Part shown: positions 1 through 11,871 of the stretch, one piece after another
Layout of the letters: every line of letters starts with the position of its first letter
How positions within the stretch are numbered: position 1 is the stretch's first letter
Assembly: GCA_003184365.1 (NCBI GenBank)
Contig: NKYR01000069.1
Location: 63,959 to 127,958 of the forward strand
Direction of reading: 5' to 3'
Length of the DNA stretch: 64,000 nucleotides
From: Evernia prunastri
Taxonomy: Eukaryota; Ascomycota; Lecanoromycetes; Lecanorales; Parmeliaceae
Position numbers and translations under genes: made by a program
The notes under the pieces: generated by a model
The model's input: the letters and a program-made list of their open reading frames with translations, nothing else
Database searches by the model: none
Told to the model about the DNA's origin: nothing

Positions 1-138
1 TTTAGGAAAGTCCTCGTCGCAGCACAATGGCCACTTCTGTCCAAATGCTCCGCCTCGAATAGGATCGAGTAGCCTGAGTTGCTGTACTTGTAGGAATCCT
101 GGGTCAGTCGCAGTGAAAGAAGACCGTCGGGACCATCA

Positions 139-2044
139 TCACTTTCGGTGAGTAAACAACATGTCCATTTCCGTCTGCTTCGTAACCCAGCTTCCCTGGA
201 CATGCCACTCGCGCTCAGGGTTAGCGAGTTGGAAGTTATAGTTCCTGCATATCTCCAGCACAAGTTTGTAGATCTCGAACAGTGCAATATTTCTCCCAAT
301 GCAGGCCCGTGAGCCTGCACCAAACTAACACCAACGATAATCCATGTCAGCCGGTAGACCAGCATGTGCTTGACACGGCATGAGTCTACTCACGGTGAAA
401 ATAAATCGTCGCATTTCCTTGAGCTGTTCTGGATCGGACTCAGTCCAACGTTCAGGGCGAAAACAATGAGCATCCTGCCCGAATATCTCCTTGTTTTGAT
501 GAAGTACCCATGCATTAATACCCACGACAGTACCTTCCGGAAGGTGGACACCTGATATAGTTTCTCCGCCAGACGGGACATAACGCTCGAGGATGAGACC
601 AACAGCGGGGTGTATGCGGAAGGCTTCATTGATGACTGCGACGCTGTTTGACCTCTATTTAGCAATAGCCGATTATCAGCGACACGTGGTTGTGAGAGAA
701 CGCACAGGTAAGGTAGACTGATTGCTTCCGCATAAGTGGCTATTGGAGACAGAAGGCCCTTAGCATCGGCTGTTCGAATCTCGTGACTAAGTATAGAGCA
801 TGGCTCGGGGTATCTGCAAAGATAATAGAGTATTGTTCGCATGCTGATAGCCAAGGCATCATGCCCGGCGAATCTATAAAAGTTCAGCTACTAGAACAGA
901 CTCTCTGATTCAGAGAACTCAGAATCCCTTACACGTTTATGCTCATGGCCCCAACAATCTCGCGGAAGCTGAGCTTTTCGGGATCTGCTTTGTGAATTTC
1001 AAAGAGCCGGCTCAGGATGTCTTTTGAATCGAGCGGTTGTTTCTGGCGTGAGTGGACTTGATCGATGGCGAACTGCAAGCGAAGAAAATCAGCCAAACAG
1101 ATTCTTCACCAAGGCAGAAGAAGAATTATGTGCAGCAGAAGTCAGTCACACATTCAATATACCCCCTGATTTCTGCTTCTCCGGTCTCAAGATAGCCAAC
1201 AGCGGATTTCCGAGTAAAATCTTATCGAACATCGGTATTTGACCAATCTAAGGGTCACTCAATAAACAGCCGGCTCTGGCTCTCAATGGTAGAGCACTTA
1301 CGAGAGCAACGTAATCAAAAATTCGATCAACAGCGTTGATCATCAAGCCAAAGTCGCTGCCGGATGAGAGGAAGCCAACATCTTGGGAAAAGCTAAGCGA
1401 ACCCAAGCAATCAAAAGAATAGTACTGAAGCCAAGCATCTATCTCAAGGGGCGTTTTTTCTGAGGCGGAGCTCTGGAGCTTAGAGAGGAACATCTGAACG
1501 CACGAGTCTACAAGGGATTCCAGTTCGGTTATTGCGGTCATTGAGTATACGTGTCCCGTGGCTCTTCTGAGGCGAGCGTGATCGTCACCTCCGGAGGACG
1601 CAAACATGTTGGAGAGCACATTGCCTTCGTAGCGGGCTTGAGCTGTTTGATAGAATGCTGTCTAGCACTGCTCGTCAGCCAGACTCTACAGAGCTGAAGT
1701 TGCCGCCAAACCTTCTGATATCTACTATCTGTCCCGTAAATGATCTTGACAGCCTCTGGGTCGGCTACCGAGACATGATGAGGTCCAATCCTCACCAATG
1801 GTCCATGTCTTGCGTGGAGCCTAATGCTTGTCGCTGGCATATCTTGTCTCCATACCACGGCGAACCGCCAGATGCTGGAAACACTGGCCAACCATGGTCC
1901 AGGAATACGGCGGAGTTCACTGCGATAACGGACGAAGAGAAGGTAAAGACAGAATAGTCCGAGAAGCGCAAGAAACTGATGTCTCCACACGTAGTCAGTG
2001 ACGCGATAGATGGCAGCTCGATGGTCAAATGGTAGTTGTAACAT
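139..2044 (-). CDS. Cytochrome P450 monooxygenase, seven exons
   Basis: A complete microsomal P450 of 510 residues. The exons I infer are 2044-1712, 1661-1302, 1247-1152, 1072-933, 873-706, 643-394 and 324-139; every join keeps phase. An N-terminal membrane segment (about residues 20-42) is followed by the proline hinge RRIPGP. The EAFR (ExxR) motif is at 372-375, PERW at 429-432, and the heme loop FGAGSRACIG has its Cys at 457. The oxygen-activation motif in the I helix reads AGHDAL (312-317), so the usual AGxDT threonine is alanine. Overall layout resembles the pisatin-demethylase/trichodiene-oxygenase type of fungal P450. It lies downstream of, and on the same strand as, the prenyltransferase gene, which suggests it oxidises the prenylated product; the substrate is unknown. 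The donor of the third intron (GTGTGA) is the least certain join. Confidence 0.92.
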
Positions 2045-2911
2045 GATGCGGGTTTTTGAGCATCTAACATTGAGCGAAGAAGTTGATGTCAAGTTATACT
2101 TCTGCGTCGCAATGACCGCATGCACGTCAGAGCCGGAATCCTCACGCTGACCAAACCTGTTTAGATTCGTTACTTGCATCCGATTCGTGCGCATGAAGGA
2201 AAAGGAAGGATTCTTCCTCCTTTGCCAGTCTTCGCTGGTTGTCAATGCGAGCAAATCGAAAAGAGATGGGACGGGGCTCAGACCGGCCACCCACCTAAAG
2301 ATATGGTAATTTATTGCGACTACGGTAGGTATATCGGTACTAGTGTACTGTATTATCGATACGTGACCCACGGAGCTCGGAACTTTTACTGCTTTTGATA
2401 GTGTTGGAATTTGCAATCAGCCATATCGCTTGTATACGAGTATCACCTTGTGTGGTGGAAATACTCCCTACCCCGCAAATGTAGCGGTGAGTTATCACTG
2501 CACAGAGGTGATTGTCAGATTTTTCAGTAGCTGCAAACGATGCGTCACCAAAATGCTCACCAGAGAGTGGTCGCTTTCCGCTCAGCAGACTAGCGGCTGG
2601 TTCACCACAGCACTTGTCTGCTGGAAATGCTGTCCACCCCTCCAATCATCATGAAATCCCCAGCTTATCAGTTCATTGTCAGTTCATTGAGCATGCAACG
2701 TTGAGCCAGCATATGCGCCAATACGTCTATGGTGCTAAGCAGTTGGTGCAGATCCTAACAGGGCGGGGCTTAGACAATGCTCCTATGTTGTAGACGTGGA
2801 GATATTGAGACGTAACATCCTTTCTTAGGAAGCTGATTCTGTGGTACAATGAGACAGATCGAGCCAAAAAATTGCGGAATAACTATCAAAAAGCGCACTC
2901 TAAATTTGTAC
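2045..2911. other. Intergenic, P450 upstream region
   Basis: These 867 bases separate the 3' end of the prenyltransferase gene from the P450 start. They should contain the P450 promoter. I see only short open frames of unnatural composition and no repeat or RNA gene. Confidence 0.5.
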
Positions 2912-4352
2912 CTATTTACGTGGAGCAAGATAAGATGTAATTCTCAAATCTCCATCGACAATTGTACATCCTATGTAGGTTTGCGCACCACAACGATTTT
3001 GCAATGACTCTTCGTCGCTGGCTGATAATCAGGATCCCTAACTTGGACTCAAGGGGCTGCACTCACTAAGCATTTCGCAATACTTTCAAATACTGGGCTC
3101 CCATTCCGTCTTGCCCTCGAGTCTTGAGATAGCTTACTAAACCTTCAACTATGACTGAGTCATTTCGACCATAATGTCGAACAGGAATATAGAGTCGTGG
3201 TGTCGGATATGACCGTCCGGGGCCGATGTCATAGTAATATAGAAGACCGGCCGTGCGGTGAGCTTTGTGGGGTAGCTCTTCGTTTGGATGTCCAGTTTGT
3301 ACTGGAAAAAGCACAAGTTTCCAGAGTTTTTCGAGTTCCAGAATCCCCTTCTCCAGATCTTGCTGCTTGAGCTTTCCATCAAGTGTCATGTTGGCGCGGA
3401 CAGAATCAAAGGAAGTCGACTGGCTTCGAAGGTACAGTTTCATACGCGAAGAAACTGGGGAAACACAGTCGATGGAGAGCATCTCAGCTTGGAATCCTGA
3501 ACCTATCGGTGATGTCCGGATATAGTCGGACAGGCAGTCATAACCCGGGAACCGCAATCCTTCGACCTTCGCCAGCTTAGCAATAGCTTGAGATATCAGA
3601 GCTATTGATGACTGTCCCGCCTCTCTGGCCTTGAAAACTGGGAAGAAGTACGCTTTGAGCATTATGCCAGTCTGGCCAAAGTCGAATGCAACGAACGAAC
3701 GCGACCGATGACCCGCCGTGGTCAGAGCTGCGTCATTGATCTCATTTTCGATGTTGTAAGTCAGGAGTTCTTTCGAAAAGTGGTGATACAAGCTGAGATC
3801 GGTGCTGGGAAATGTTCGCCAAAATTTGTCGACGATACGATGGGTAGCATGCTCGTTCAGGGGGTCTTCTGGAGTCCCGGCATCAAGTCCACTGGGCTCC
3901 ATAGAGAGCCTCACCGTTGGTGATGTGCCTCCCAAACCCCAATCCCAGCTTAGCTCTATGGGCATATTCTCATCGGTCATGAAGCTTTCCCACTGAGCAA
4001 ATCTGCCGAAGGAATCGGGGCGAGGCCCAAGCTCCGGAACGATAAACAAGAAGTAGAATAAGAGGATTTCGAATTGAGCCGAGATATGGTAACTGGCTTC
4101 GCGGAGAAGAGTGGCAAGCAGCGGACCCGTCGTGCTCCACCAGAACTGAGCATTCGTCTCCTGGTGCCTCAAACGCTTTCTCACCACTTCCCATAAGTCA
4201 CTTCCTGAGTTACCTAGACTATTGACCTCATTCGAGTCGCAAAGCCCGAGTATATGGTCACGGAACTCGGTCACACAGAGAGACCATGCCTTTACTGACA
4301 GAGAAGCAGGCGGTTCGTTCCATGACTCGCAGTAGATTGGTTCAATAAGCAT
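2912..4352 (-). CDS. DMATS-type aromatic prenyltransferase
   Basis: Soluble ABBA-fold prenyltransferase of the fungal dimethylallyltryptophan synthase family, which transfers a prenyl group from a diphosphate to an aromatic or indole substrate without a DDxxD motif. Exon 1 runs 4352-3067 and exon 2 3017-2912, joined over a 49-nt intron (GTGAGT...CAGCCAG). The second exon supplies the expected C-terminal strand (GAQTYIG...DLRITSYLAP). Visible family features are FWWSTTGPLLA (70-80), the putative substrate-binding Glu in PIELSW (E133), VRLSMEP, KAYFFP (233-238), MKLYLR (304-309) and RSYPTPRLYIPVRHYG (380-395). Those basic and Tyr residues line the diphosphate shield in characterised members. 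The protein is 463 residues from this Met; an upstream in-frame ATG at 4451 would add a Cys-rich 33-residue leader that does not look like the family. It is divergent from the ammonia-lyase gene. The acceptor substrate cannot be read from sequence. Confidence 0.93.
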
Positions 4353-4670
4353 AGCGGAGAGTGCAGCAGAAGATCTGAACACAGGACGCGGAACGGCTGG
4401 ACAGTTCGATCGATTACAACAATGGGAGCTGCTTCTTTGACAGTCGAACACGAGGAGGAGTGTACAGGGGTTATCAGACTTTCAAACTCGTTAAAGCAGA
4501 TTCCATCTTATGAGAAAAGCACTTGAGATAAAAATACCTGTTGTACATGCTGAATTGCAAAAAGCAGCGCTAAACGGCAAGTGTAAAATTCAACTAGTGC
4601 ATGGGATGTGTAACCTTACTGAACAACTCGTCATTGTGGGCCCCTATCTACGGATTGGAAGACCCACCAA

Positions 4671-4712
4671 TCCTTCTGAATCCTTCGAATCCTTTGAATC
4701 CTCCGAATCCTG
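4671..4712. repeat. Short tandem repeat, 9-bp unit
   Basis: Four to five imperfect copies of a nonamer of the form AATCCTTCG run head to tail. If read as protein the unit would give Ser-Glu-Ser/Phe runs, but there is no other sign of coding here. Confidence 0.7.
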
Positions 4713-4969
4713 ACTGCTTGGTAAACTGAGACCGGTACAGTAATTATAGCCTAGTATGTGCGAGCCTGCTCTCGGATTCCTAGCCATTAGAATATACCTA
4801 GCCGTGTAGGTAAATGTGTAGATTTAAGTTGGTTCCTGGGATTGGTGTTTGTTAGAGTGAAATCCTTTGATTAAAATACGGGGTGTTGCGTTTGGATATT
4901 CAAGTGACCACTAGATAGAACAGCACGCCTGGTTGGCTGCACCTTGCCGCACGAAGTACTCCCGTACGA

Positions 4970-4998
4970 TACCGGCAGTCAATCATGAGCTGCCGGTA
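4970..4998. promoter_or_regulatory. 9-bp perfect inverted repeat, possible Zn2Cys6 factor site
   Basis: The arms TACCGGCAG (4970-4978) and CTGCCGGTA (4990-4998) are exact reverse complements separated by 11 bases. The CCG...CGG pair inside the arms is the half-site pattern that fungal Zn2Cys6 regulators bind. It lies between the divergent prenyltransferase and ammonia-lyase genes, about 430 bases before the lyase ATG. Binding is inferred; no regulator gene is in the window. Confidence 0.4.
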
Positions 4999-5427
4999 CG
5001 TATGGGCAGCCGGCTCCGTCTGGTGCAGGTAACTTGTGCCGTTGAGAGGCGATTCGCACGCATCAATGAATCATGCGGTGGACTCGGCAAGGCCCGCTCG
5101 TTTCTCGCTAAAAGAACCCACCTTTGGACGAGTGTGCAGACGCATCTCAATCTCCGCTCTCTGGTGGTCACCGATTGCTGAGGGAGCCTGAAGCAGGACT
5201 CGGTGCAAATGATGTTCTCTTCCTGCATTATCTTTTCACGCAGTCGGCAAAGCTCTGCTTCTCAGGCGTCTTCGAGGGGAGGGTAAGGTAGATTCTACGC
5301 GGATCCAGGAGCACCCATTGGTCAGATAACGAAAGCAGATCTTAACGCACTTGAAGCATGATGGCCTACTTTTTCGTTCTTCCTAAAATTCCAGCAAGCA
5401 GTGGGGATTCATGAGTACTAAGTTGAG

Positions 5428-7918
5428 ATGGCGACTTCTCTGCTCTCTGATTGTGGCGAATCGTTCGCAGACAGGAGGACGATTGACCAAAGCATGAGAC
5501 AGAAAAAAAAAGGGAAAGCTGTGATGCTAGATGGCAAAAACCTAGACATAGGACAACTAGTCGCAATTGCGAGGTCAGTAAATCAAACGTCATGTGCAAG
5601 CAGCAAGACTCATTAGCCCCAGGCAAGGCGTTGAGGTCCACGTTGACAATGAGAAGCTCGAAAGGCTTGAACATACCGTGAACGCTCTTCACGCTGGCCT
5701 CGCTAGGGGCAAGATTATATATGGTGAGTAAATCCGTCTCAAAGCGCATATGACAGTCCTCAACCGCTAATACTTCAAGGCGTAAACACCGGTTTTGGTG
5801 GAAGCGCAGACACACGCACTCATGGAGTGATGGAGCTCCAAAGCACATTGATCCGGGAGCTCCACAGCGGTATCCTTCCAGTCTCGGTAGGCGAGATTGG
5901 ACAGGAAGCCAGAAATGAAGGTAAGTACGTCGCTTCTGGGGTCCAAGGGCCGAGCCTTACTCGGAATGTCGTCACATCTAGACACATGTATGCCGGACTC
6001 GTGGGTTCGTGCTTCGCTTGCCGTACGCATCAACTCTCTCGCTAGCGGTTACTCTGGTGTCCGCTCCGCCATACTCAAAAGTATGATAGGACTTTTGAAG
6101 AATGACATTATCCCTTTGCTTCCTCTCCGGGGCAGTATTTCTGCGTCTGGCGATCTGATGCCACTGTCTTATATCGGAGGCGCAATCCAAGGAGATTCGG
6201 GGATACGTGTCTGGGCCAGAGACACGCACGATGGCCGTCGCCGTGTGACTACGGCTGATGTAGCGTTGAGAGAATCATCTATAACTCCGATTGAGTTGGC
6301 ACCAAAGGAGGGGCTGGCCATAATCAACGGAACTGCGGTTTCCACTGGCGTAGCAGCGCTGGTAATGCATGACGCCAATTGCCTGGGTGCCGTATCTCAA
6401 GTGCTGACAGCAATGAGTGTTGAAGCTTTGGGAGGAGCTAAAGAAAGCTTCGATCCAATTTTTGCCACGCTTAGGCCGCATCCCGGTCAGATTGAAGCCG
6501 CCCACAACATTTACAGGCTTCTTGCAGGCTCCAAGTTGGCAACAGATAGCGGTGACCACGGAGAGGGCTCTTTGCGCCAGGACAGGTACTCCATACGCAC
6601 TGCATCACAATGGATCGGTCCTGTCTTAGAAGACTTCTCACTTGCCAGTAGTCAGGTCACGATCGAATGCAATTCCGTCACAGACAACCCGCTGATCGAC
6701 ATCGAGAGGGAGGGAACATCCTTCCATGGCGGCAACTTCCAGGCCAAGGTGGTGACATCAGCAATGGAGAAAACTCGTTCAGGACTGCAATCGCTCGGCC
6801 AAATGCTTTTTGCACAGTGTACAGAACTGATCAATCCTCGGCTAAACTTTGGTCTTCCTCCAAATCTCACTGCTGACGAACCAAGCGAATCCTTCATACT
6901 GAAGCCTCTAGACATCATGATCGCTGCTCTTCAGTCGGAGCTAGGGTTTCTCGCAAACCCGGCTGGAAGTCATGTTCAGTCGGCAGAAATGGGCAACCAA
7001 GCACTGAACTCTCTCGCATTAGTGTCAGCCAGATATACCCACACCGCCTTGGAGGTTCTGATGCAGCTTGCTTCTGCTCACGTGTTTGCTCTCTGCCAGG
7101 CGTTTGATTTGCGAGCAATGCACGTCAAATTCCTAGACGATTTCAAAGGGAGGCTGATGAAGGACACCGAAGACATACTCGCTGCTGTGTTGTGTGACGA
7201 GGGTGACCTTCAACAGCTGCAAGACCTATTATGGCAGAGGTTTCAATCTCTCCTGGATCAAACTACCTCGATGGACACAGCTTTACGCTTTACACATATC
7301 TTCGGATCATTGCAGCCAATGATCCTTGATGCCGTTGAGCCAACTCGCGAGGCGCTCTTGTCATTGAGAATATGGACCGTACGCTGTTCCGAACGAGCGA
7401 CGCAGTCTTTCGAGACAGCCAGAGACGAGTACAGCTGTTGTACTGACGCCTCACCGTTTCTCGGTATTGGTTCACGTCGAATCTACCGATACATACGCAA
7501 CGAGCTGTCCATACCATTTCTAAGAACAAAGGACCTCATCAATATCAGTCCTAGATCACAGCTTGATAACCACGAAGAGCCATCATGTCAGCATGAAGAG
7601 TCCGAAAAGTGTGCTCTCGGTCCTAACGCAGCAGAAATAAAGTGCAAGCGCTGCGACATCGAGGAAAGTCGACAGACCTATAAGCCACAAAATATGGCTG
7701 TTTTCACCAACGGCTTCGAATCGGATCAGCAGGTAACCCAAATTCAATCCAACATTCACAGGCCTGAGAAGAAGCCGGGAATCTCATGTGACGACAAGGA
7801 GGAAAAGCGCAACAGCTCAACTGTAGGGAGCTACATTAGCATCATCTACGAAGCTTTCCGCAGCGGATCGTTTTACGATCCAGTCTTCGCATGCTTTGAT
7901 GAAATAAAACCAGTCTAG
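5428..7918 (+). CDS. MIO-dependent aromatic amino-acid ammonia-lyase (PAL/HAL family)
   Basis: Four exons, 5428-5573, 5617-5723, 5780-5920 and 5982-7918, give 776 residues. The family removes ammonia from an aromatic amino acid (some members move it instead) using an autocatalytic methylidene-imidazolone group formed from Ala-Ser-Gly; that triad is A186-S187-G188 in ISASGDLMPLSYIGG. Also present are the Tyr loop IYGVNTGFGGSADTRT, NGTAVSTG, GAKESFDP, LRQDRYSIR, ECNSVTDNPL and EMGNQALNS, so the active site looks complete. The selectivity pair, Phe-Leu in plant PAL and His-Gln in yeast PAL, is E111-L112 here. About 90 extra residues (roughly 650-745) interrupt the C-terminal region before the normal final helix (YISIIYEAFRSG). 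The first ATG is used because no stop or splice signal separates it from the conserved VMLDGKNLDIG; Met23 is an alternative. Its divergent neighbour suggests a joint pathway. Confidence 0.93.
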
Positions 7919-8514
7919 CTAGTTTAGAACAAAGGCCAGTAGCAAACGTACTCGGTTTTTATCCTCAATTCGGTTTGCTAGAAATATCGCTCCTCATCAC
8001 TTGAGGCACACCGTACACCGTAGAGACATCCTTCTTACTTATCGATCATGAAGTAGAGATACAACCGGGGATACAGCATATTTTATAAGCCTTCCGAAGT
8101 CTCAACAGAACCAGAGCTCTCATATGACTGTTCCTCGGCCTAGAAGCTAGCGTCAAGAGCCGTGGTTGATGTTATTGAGACGACGGGACGATGGTAGATA
8201 AGTGAGAAGCTAGTCCTACGGTTAGATACGTCAATCTGTCCGTGTTGCCCAAAGCTGTTGAGAAAGACCGGAAGGGGAATTTCTGAAAATAGTTCTGTAT
8301 TCAACGATCATTGACCACAGGATCAATGTCCCGGGGTGAGCTACCTTCGCTAACTATGCATGAAACAAGAAGCGTAAAAGGCGGTACTGAGAATTGTACA
8401 CAAGAATGGAAGGTGATGAACCGGCCACGATCCACGCGCGTAGTGCCTAGTTCCCCCTGTCACGTTGAGTGCGACGGATGCCCGTCGAAGGTATTCCGCT
8501 GACGACCTCGGTTC
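7919..8514. other. Intergenic, convergent gene ends
   Basis: Six hundred bases between the 3' ends of the ammonia-lyase and APSES-factor genes. I see only short open frames without coding character. It probably contains both terminators, and marks the right edge of the metabolite cluster. Confidence 0.5.
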
Positions 8515-11338
8515 CTACTCCTCTCCCAAACCCTCAACCCTCCTCAAGAATTCTCTCACTCTCGCCAAGTCCACATCTTCACCGCCCTCACTCTCAACGG
8601 CAGTATGGAGGCCACCGATTACGTGATCGAGCTGGCCTTCCTCGAGGTTCAAACACAAGCACACCAACTTCCTCAGCTGCGTCTCCAACTCCGACGACTG
8701 ATCCTGCAAGTTCTTCGCTTGGGCTTCAAGGCGAGCATTGTTCTTCTGATAAGCCGTTGCCCGCGCTTTGAGAATGGCCGTTGGTGGTAATGTGGCGAGG
8801 TAGTCACGCTGCTGTGGAAGAAGTTGTAAAGGTTGATTATGACCATGCGTGAGTGGGAGTATGGTAGTATCTATTTCGAGGCCTGCGTCTGCTTCCCCAA
8901 CTTTGATGTCTGGCCTAATATCTGCGGGTGAACTGGGGGGTCTCCCACTAGCATTTGATGAGAGGTAGACACGTTGTTGGTCGTTGGCACGGCGTAGATT
9001 AGCAATACGTTGGCGAAGGGCTTTCCTGTCATCAGACTTGTGCTGAAGCTCCGCAAGGCGGCGGCGCTCTTCGTTCAATACAGACGTGGTTTCTCGTAAT
9101 TTAGTATGGGTTTGATCAATAAGGGATTGTTTCGCCTGTATCTCTGATCGAAAAGAGGATTCAGTCTCGGAGAGCAGAGTCGTTATCGCTATCATTGGAA
9201 TCAGCATATGCAAGTCAAGGAGAGATGAAGACACTCACATGCTACTAATTCCTGACTACTCTCAGCAACTTTGCTGACAACGTGGTGACCTATCCTTGTT
9301 ACGTGGGTGTTCTGCTGCGAGTCAAGCAGGTCGGGATCCCCTCCAACACCAAAGTCTGTAGGCTTTAGACCGCCACGATTCGCTATGGTAGGATCCGCGC
9401 CAACTTCAAGCAGTTGATGGATTATATTTTTGTTACCAATTCGTGCTGCTAGGTTCAGTGCGGTGTCGCCAGACATATCTAATGAATTGACGATTTCTGA
9501 CATGAATCTCACAAGTGTTATCGTTTTAGGGGCAGACGCAGCAAGGTCAGGATTAATGAAGGAAGTCTGTTGGCTATTGGAAGCACTGCCTTGCCGAACG
9601 ACAAATTCCAATAAAGACTCGAGATAGTATCGGCAAGCAGCGCTCTTTCCCTTGATAGCTGAGGCCACAGCCATGTGGTGCAAGACAGTTCGGCCGTGGC
9701 CATCCCGGATCTCGATGGTTGGGCCAAGCAGTTCGAGAAGATCTGGGAAGCTACCTTGGTCGAGATTGTTGGTGGTGAGGACGGCACGTATCAAGGCAGT
9801 TTCGCCTCCTGTATTCAACCGGTAGATAGAGGCACCCTTTTCGACTAGCGCGCGAAGTAGTGATGTACGGGCCAAGGTGGCAGCCCAATGCAAGGCTGTA
9901 TGTGCGGTGGCGTCGATAGGAATGTCGAGATCTTCGCCTGATAAGCGAAGCAGTGCAGGATGATTCGAGAAATCTGTTTGGTTTGGATCGAGAAATAGGT
10001 TAGTCAAAATCTGTTGCTTTTCGATTGCGGATTTGCTGGTAGGCTGGGGTAAAGGTTGTAGGCTGTTGAGTCTATAATCCATGTCAGGGTGAGAGTAGTC
10101 TTGACCATAGGCGAAAGGCTCGTTGGCGTCTGTAGGTGTTAGATCTCTCATTGAAACATCGTAGTCAAGGTTTCCGTCAATAGCGAAAGGATCCTGGCTG
10201 TTGGAGGGTCGGATGCGTTTTCGAGGCGGCTCATTCATGTCGCTATTTTGTGGATCATGCGCAGTCGAGTAGTATGGTGTATTGTGCGCTCTCAACGCAG
10301 GATCGAGCTGACTATTTCCGAAACTATTCTCCGAATGCAGGCTTTGCATGCTTTGCTGGCTGCTACCGGCATAGGCTGAATCTTGACTATTCCCCATCTG
10401 CTGCGATGGCCGCCGATTTGGTTTCACAGGGCGGCTCAGATTTGATGGTGATCCCATCCTAGCCTTGCTGATCGCATTTACTGCATTTGCTGCTGACTTG
10501 GATATGTTCTTGAAGAAAGTACCATTCGGTGACTGCGCAGGAGCCCGATTGTCCGCACCGCCATTGATCATGTTTCGCTTCCTTTGAGCTGCCATTGCCT
10601 GTTCCTTTGTAGGCGTGTCAAGATTTCCCTGGCCAGCTGTTGTCATACCGTCTTGGCCCATGTCGTACTCGAACAGTGGACGGAGCAATGCCTCGACACC
10701 ATACTGACGGGCAAACTCCACACCTCTCGGGTAGCTGATCCAGGTCCCTTGATATCTACCGTATCCTCCCTGCACCTTCTCGTGCTCACCAGAAAGAATC
10801 TCCTTTTCCAAAACCTTTGTTCGTTTGCCTTTTTCAATCCCTGCCACTTTAAGAATTTGCGTTGCGTTCAACCAGGAGTCCTTCCGTCGCCGCATGACTG
10901 CCACTTGGTTCACCTCCATCTCATACACCGACACACTTGAATAGACAGCCTATTTGTACAGGTAATGTTAGCTCGGGTACAGTAAGAAGAGAGTGCCAAG
11001 TGAAGCAGCCATACAGTGTAGATTTGTGGCTTTTGGCCTGGAGGATAATGTTGCTGCTGGATCATAGGCTTTGGCTCATGAGGGTGCCTCGGTGTAGTCT
11101 GGTGGCCGTACGTTCCATTGGTTTGGGCGTAGCTTGGAATACCATGAGGCATGATCTGTTGGTGCCTTGAAGCGGGCGGGGTGGGGGTTGGAGTAGATGC
11201 TACAGATTGAGCGCCGTCGAAGGAATTGAATACAGAATGGGAATGATTGATGCCATTTACTACCCTATCGGTATTATTCTGTGAGTAGGTAGATGGAGGA
11301 GGGTACGAAGGCGAGGCGGCATGCACAGCAGACGCCAT
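8515..11338 (-). CDS. APSES/ankyrin cell-cycle transcription factor, Mbp1-like
   Basis: Three exons, 11338-11015, 10949-9239 and 9188-8515, give 902 residues. A Pro/Ser/Gln-rich N terminus leads into a KilA-N/APSES DNA-binding domain (about 105-210) with VYEMEVNQVAVMRRRKDSW, NATQILKVAGIEKGKR and WISYPRGVEFARQYGV. A disordered linker with basic stretches follows, then ankyrin repeats (about 450-650; HTALHWAATL, GRTVLHHMAV, DTALNLAARIG) and a C-terminal coiled coil. This is the layout of Mbp1/Res/Swi4 proteins, which pair with a Swi6-type partner and drive G1/S genes through MCB-type sites in the nucleus. The first intron splits the protein right at the domain edge, and the second (50 nt, GTGAGT...GATAG) lies before the coiled coil. 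It is a core gene, not part of the adjacent metabolite cluster. Confidence 0.93.
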
Positions 11339-11871
11339 GATGTGGTACAATCCGGGATCGCAGCTGACAAGGATGGAGGGCGGCTGCACGCGAATCGCGC
11401 CTTCTCTGCAGTACAGATCTTCAGTACATTATCCACAGATATAAATTGGTAAGGAAGGTGATGATGACCCAGAAACTTACCAGTGATCTGGAAACTTGGC
11501 CGTAAAGGGAAACTATGCAGCAATTCAATTCGGTAGAGCTGATGGTCGGGGAGGACGTGTCGCTCTCGCGTAGAGTGGGTGCCGTTAGATAGTAGTTCAG
11601 CCCTACGAGTAGAATGCCGTACTCTAGGTAGGTAGGGTCTCACGGAAACTTACCACCTATATTGATACCCATATATTTTTCTTTGTCTCATTAAAAGCCA
11701 TTCACTTCCTCCTACGGTGTTGAAGCTCTTGGACCCGGCCAGGAGAATCTCTCGATGGACCCCCACACATGATCCTCTTCCATTCTAATTAAGAAAGTCC
11801 CACTACTCAATCCATTGCCCAATGCCTTACCCAGGGCAGAGTCTATTTCAGGATATTGTTGAGGGAGCAGC

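Larger units (their letters stand above)
4353..5427. other. Divergent promoter region of prenyltransferase and ammonia-lyase
   Basis: About 1.1 kb between two divergently transcribed cluster genes, with no coding frame that I can support. It holds a short tandem repeat and a perfect inverted repeat, both listed separately. A shared promoter would allow the two genes to be switched on together. Confidence 0.55.

Noticed and set aside
139..2044. P450 taken for a pseudogene because its frame breaks often
   Set aside because: All breaks are explained by six short introns with proper signals and matching phase; the 510-residue product is complete.
3066..3100. Truncated C terminus of the prenyltransferase
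   Set aside because: A 49-nt intron leads to a second exon with the expected final strands.
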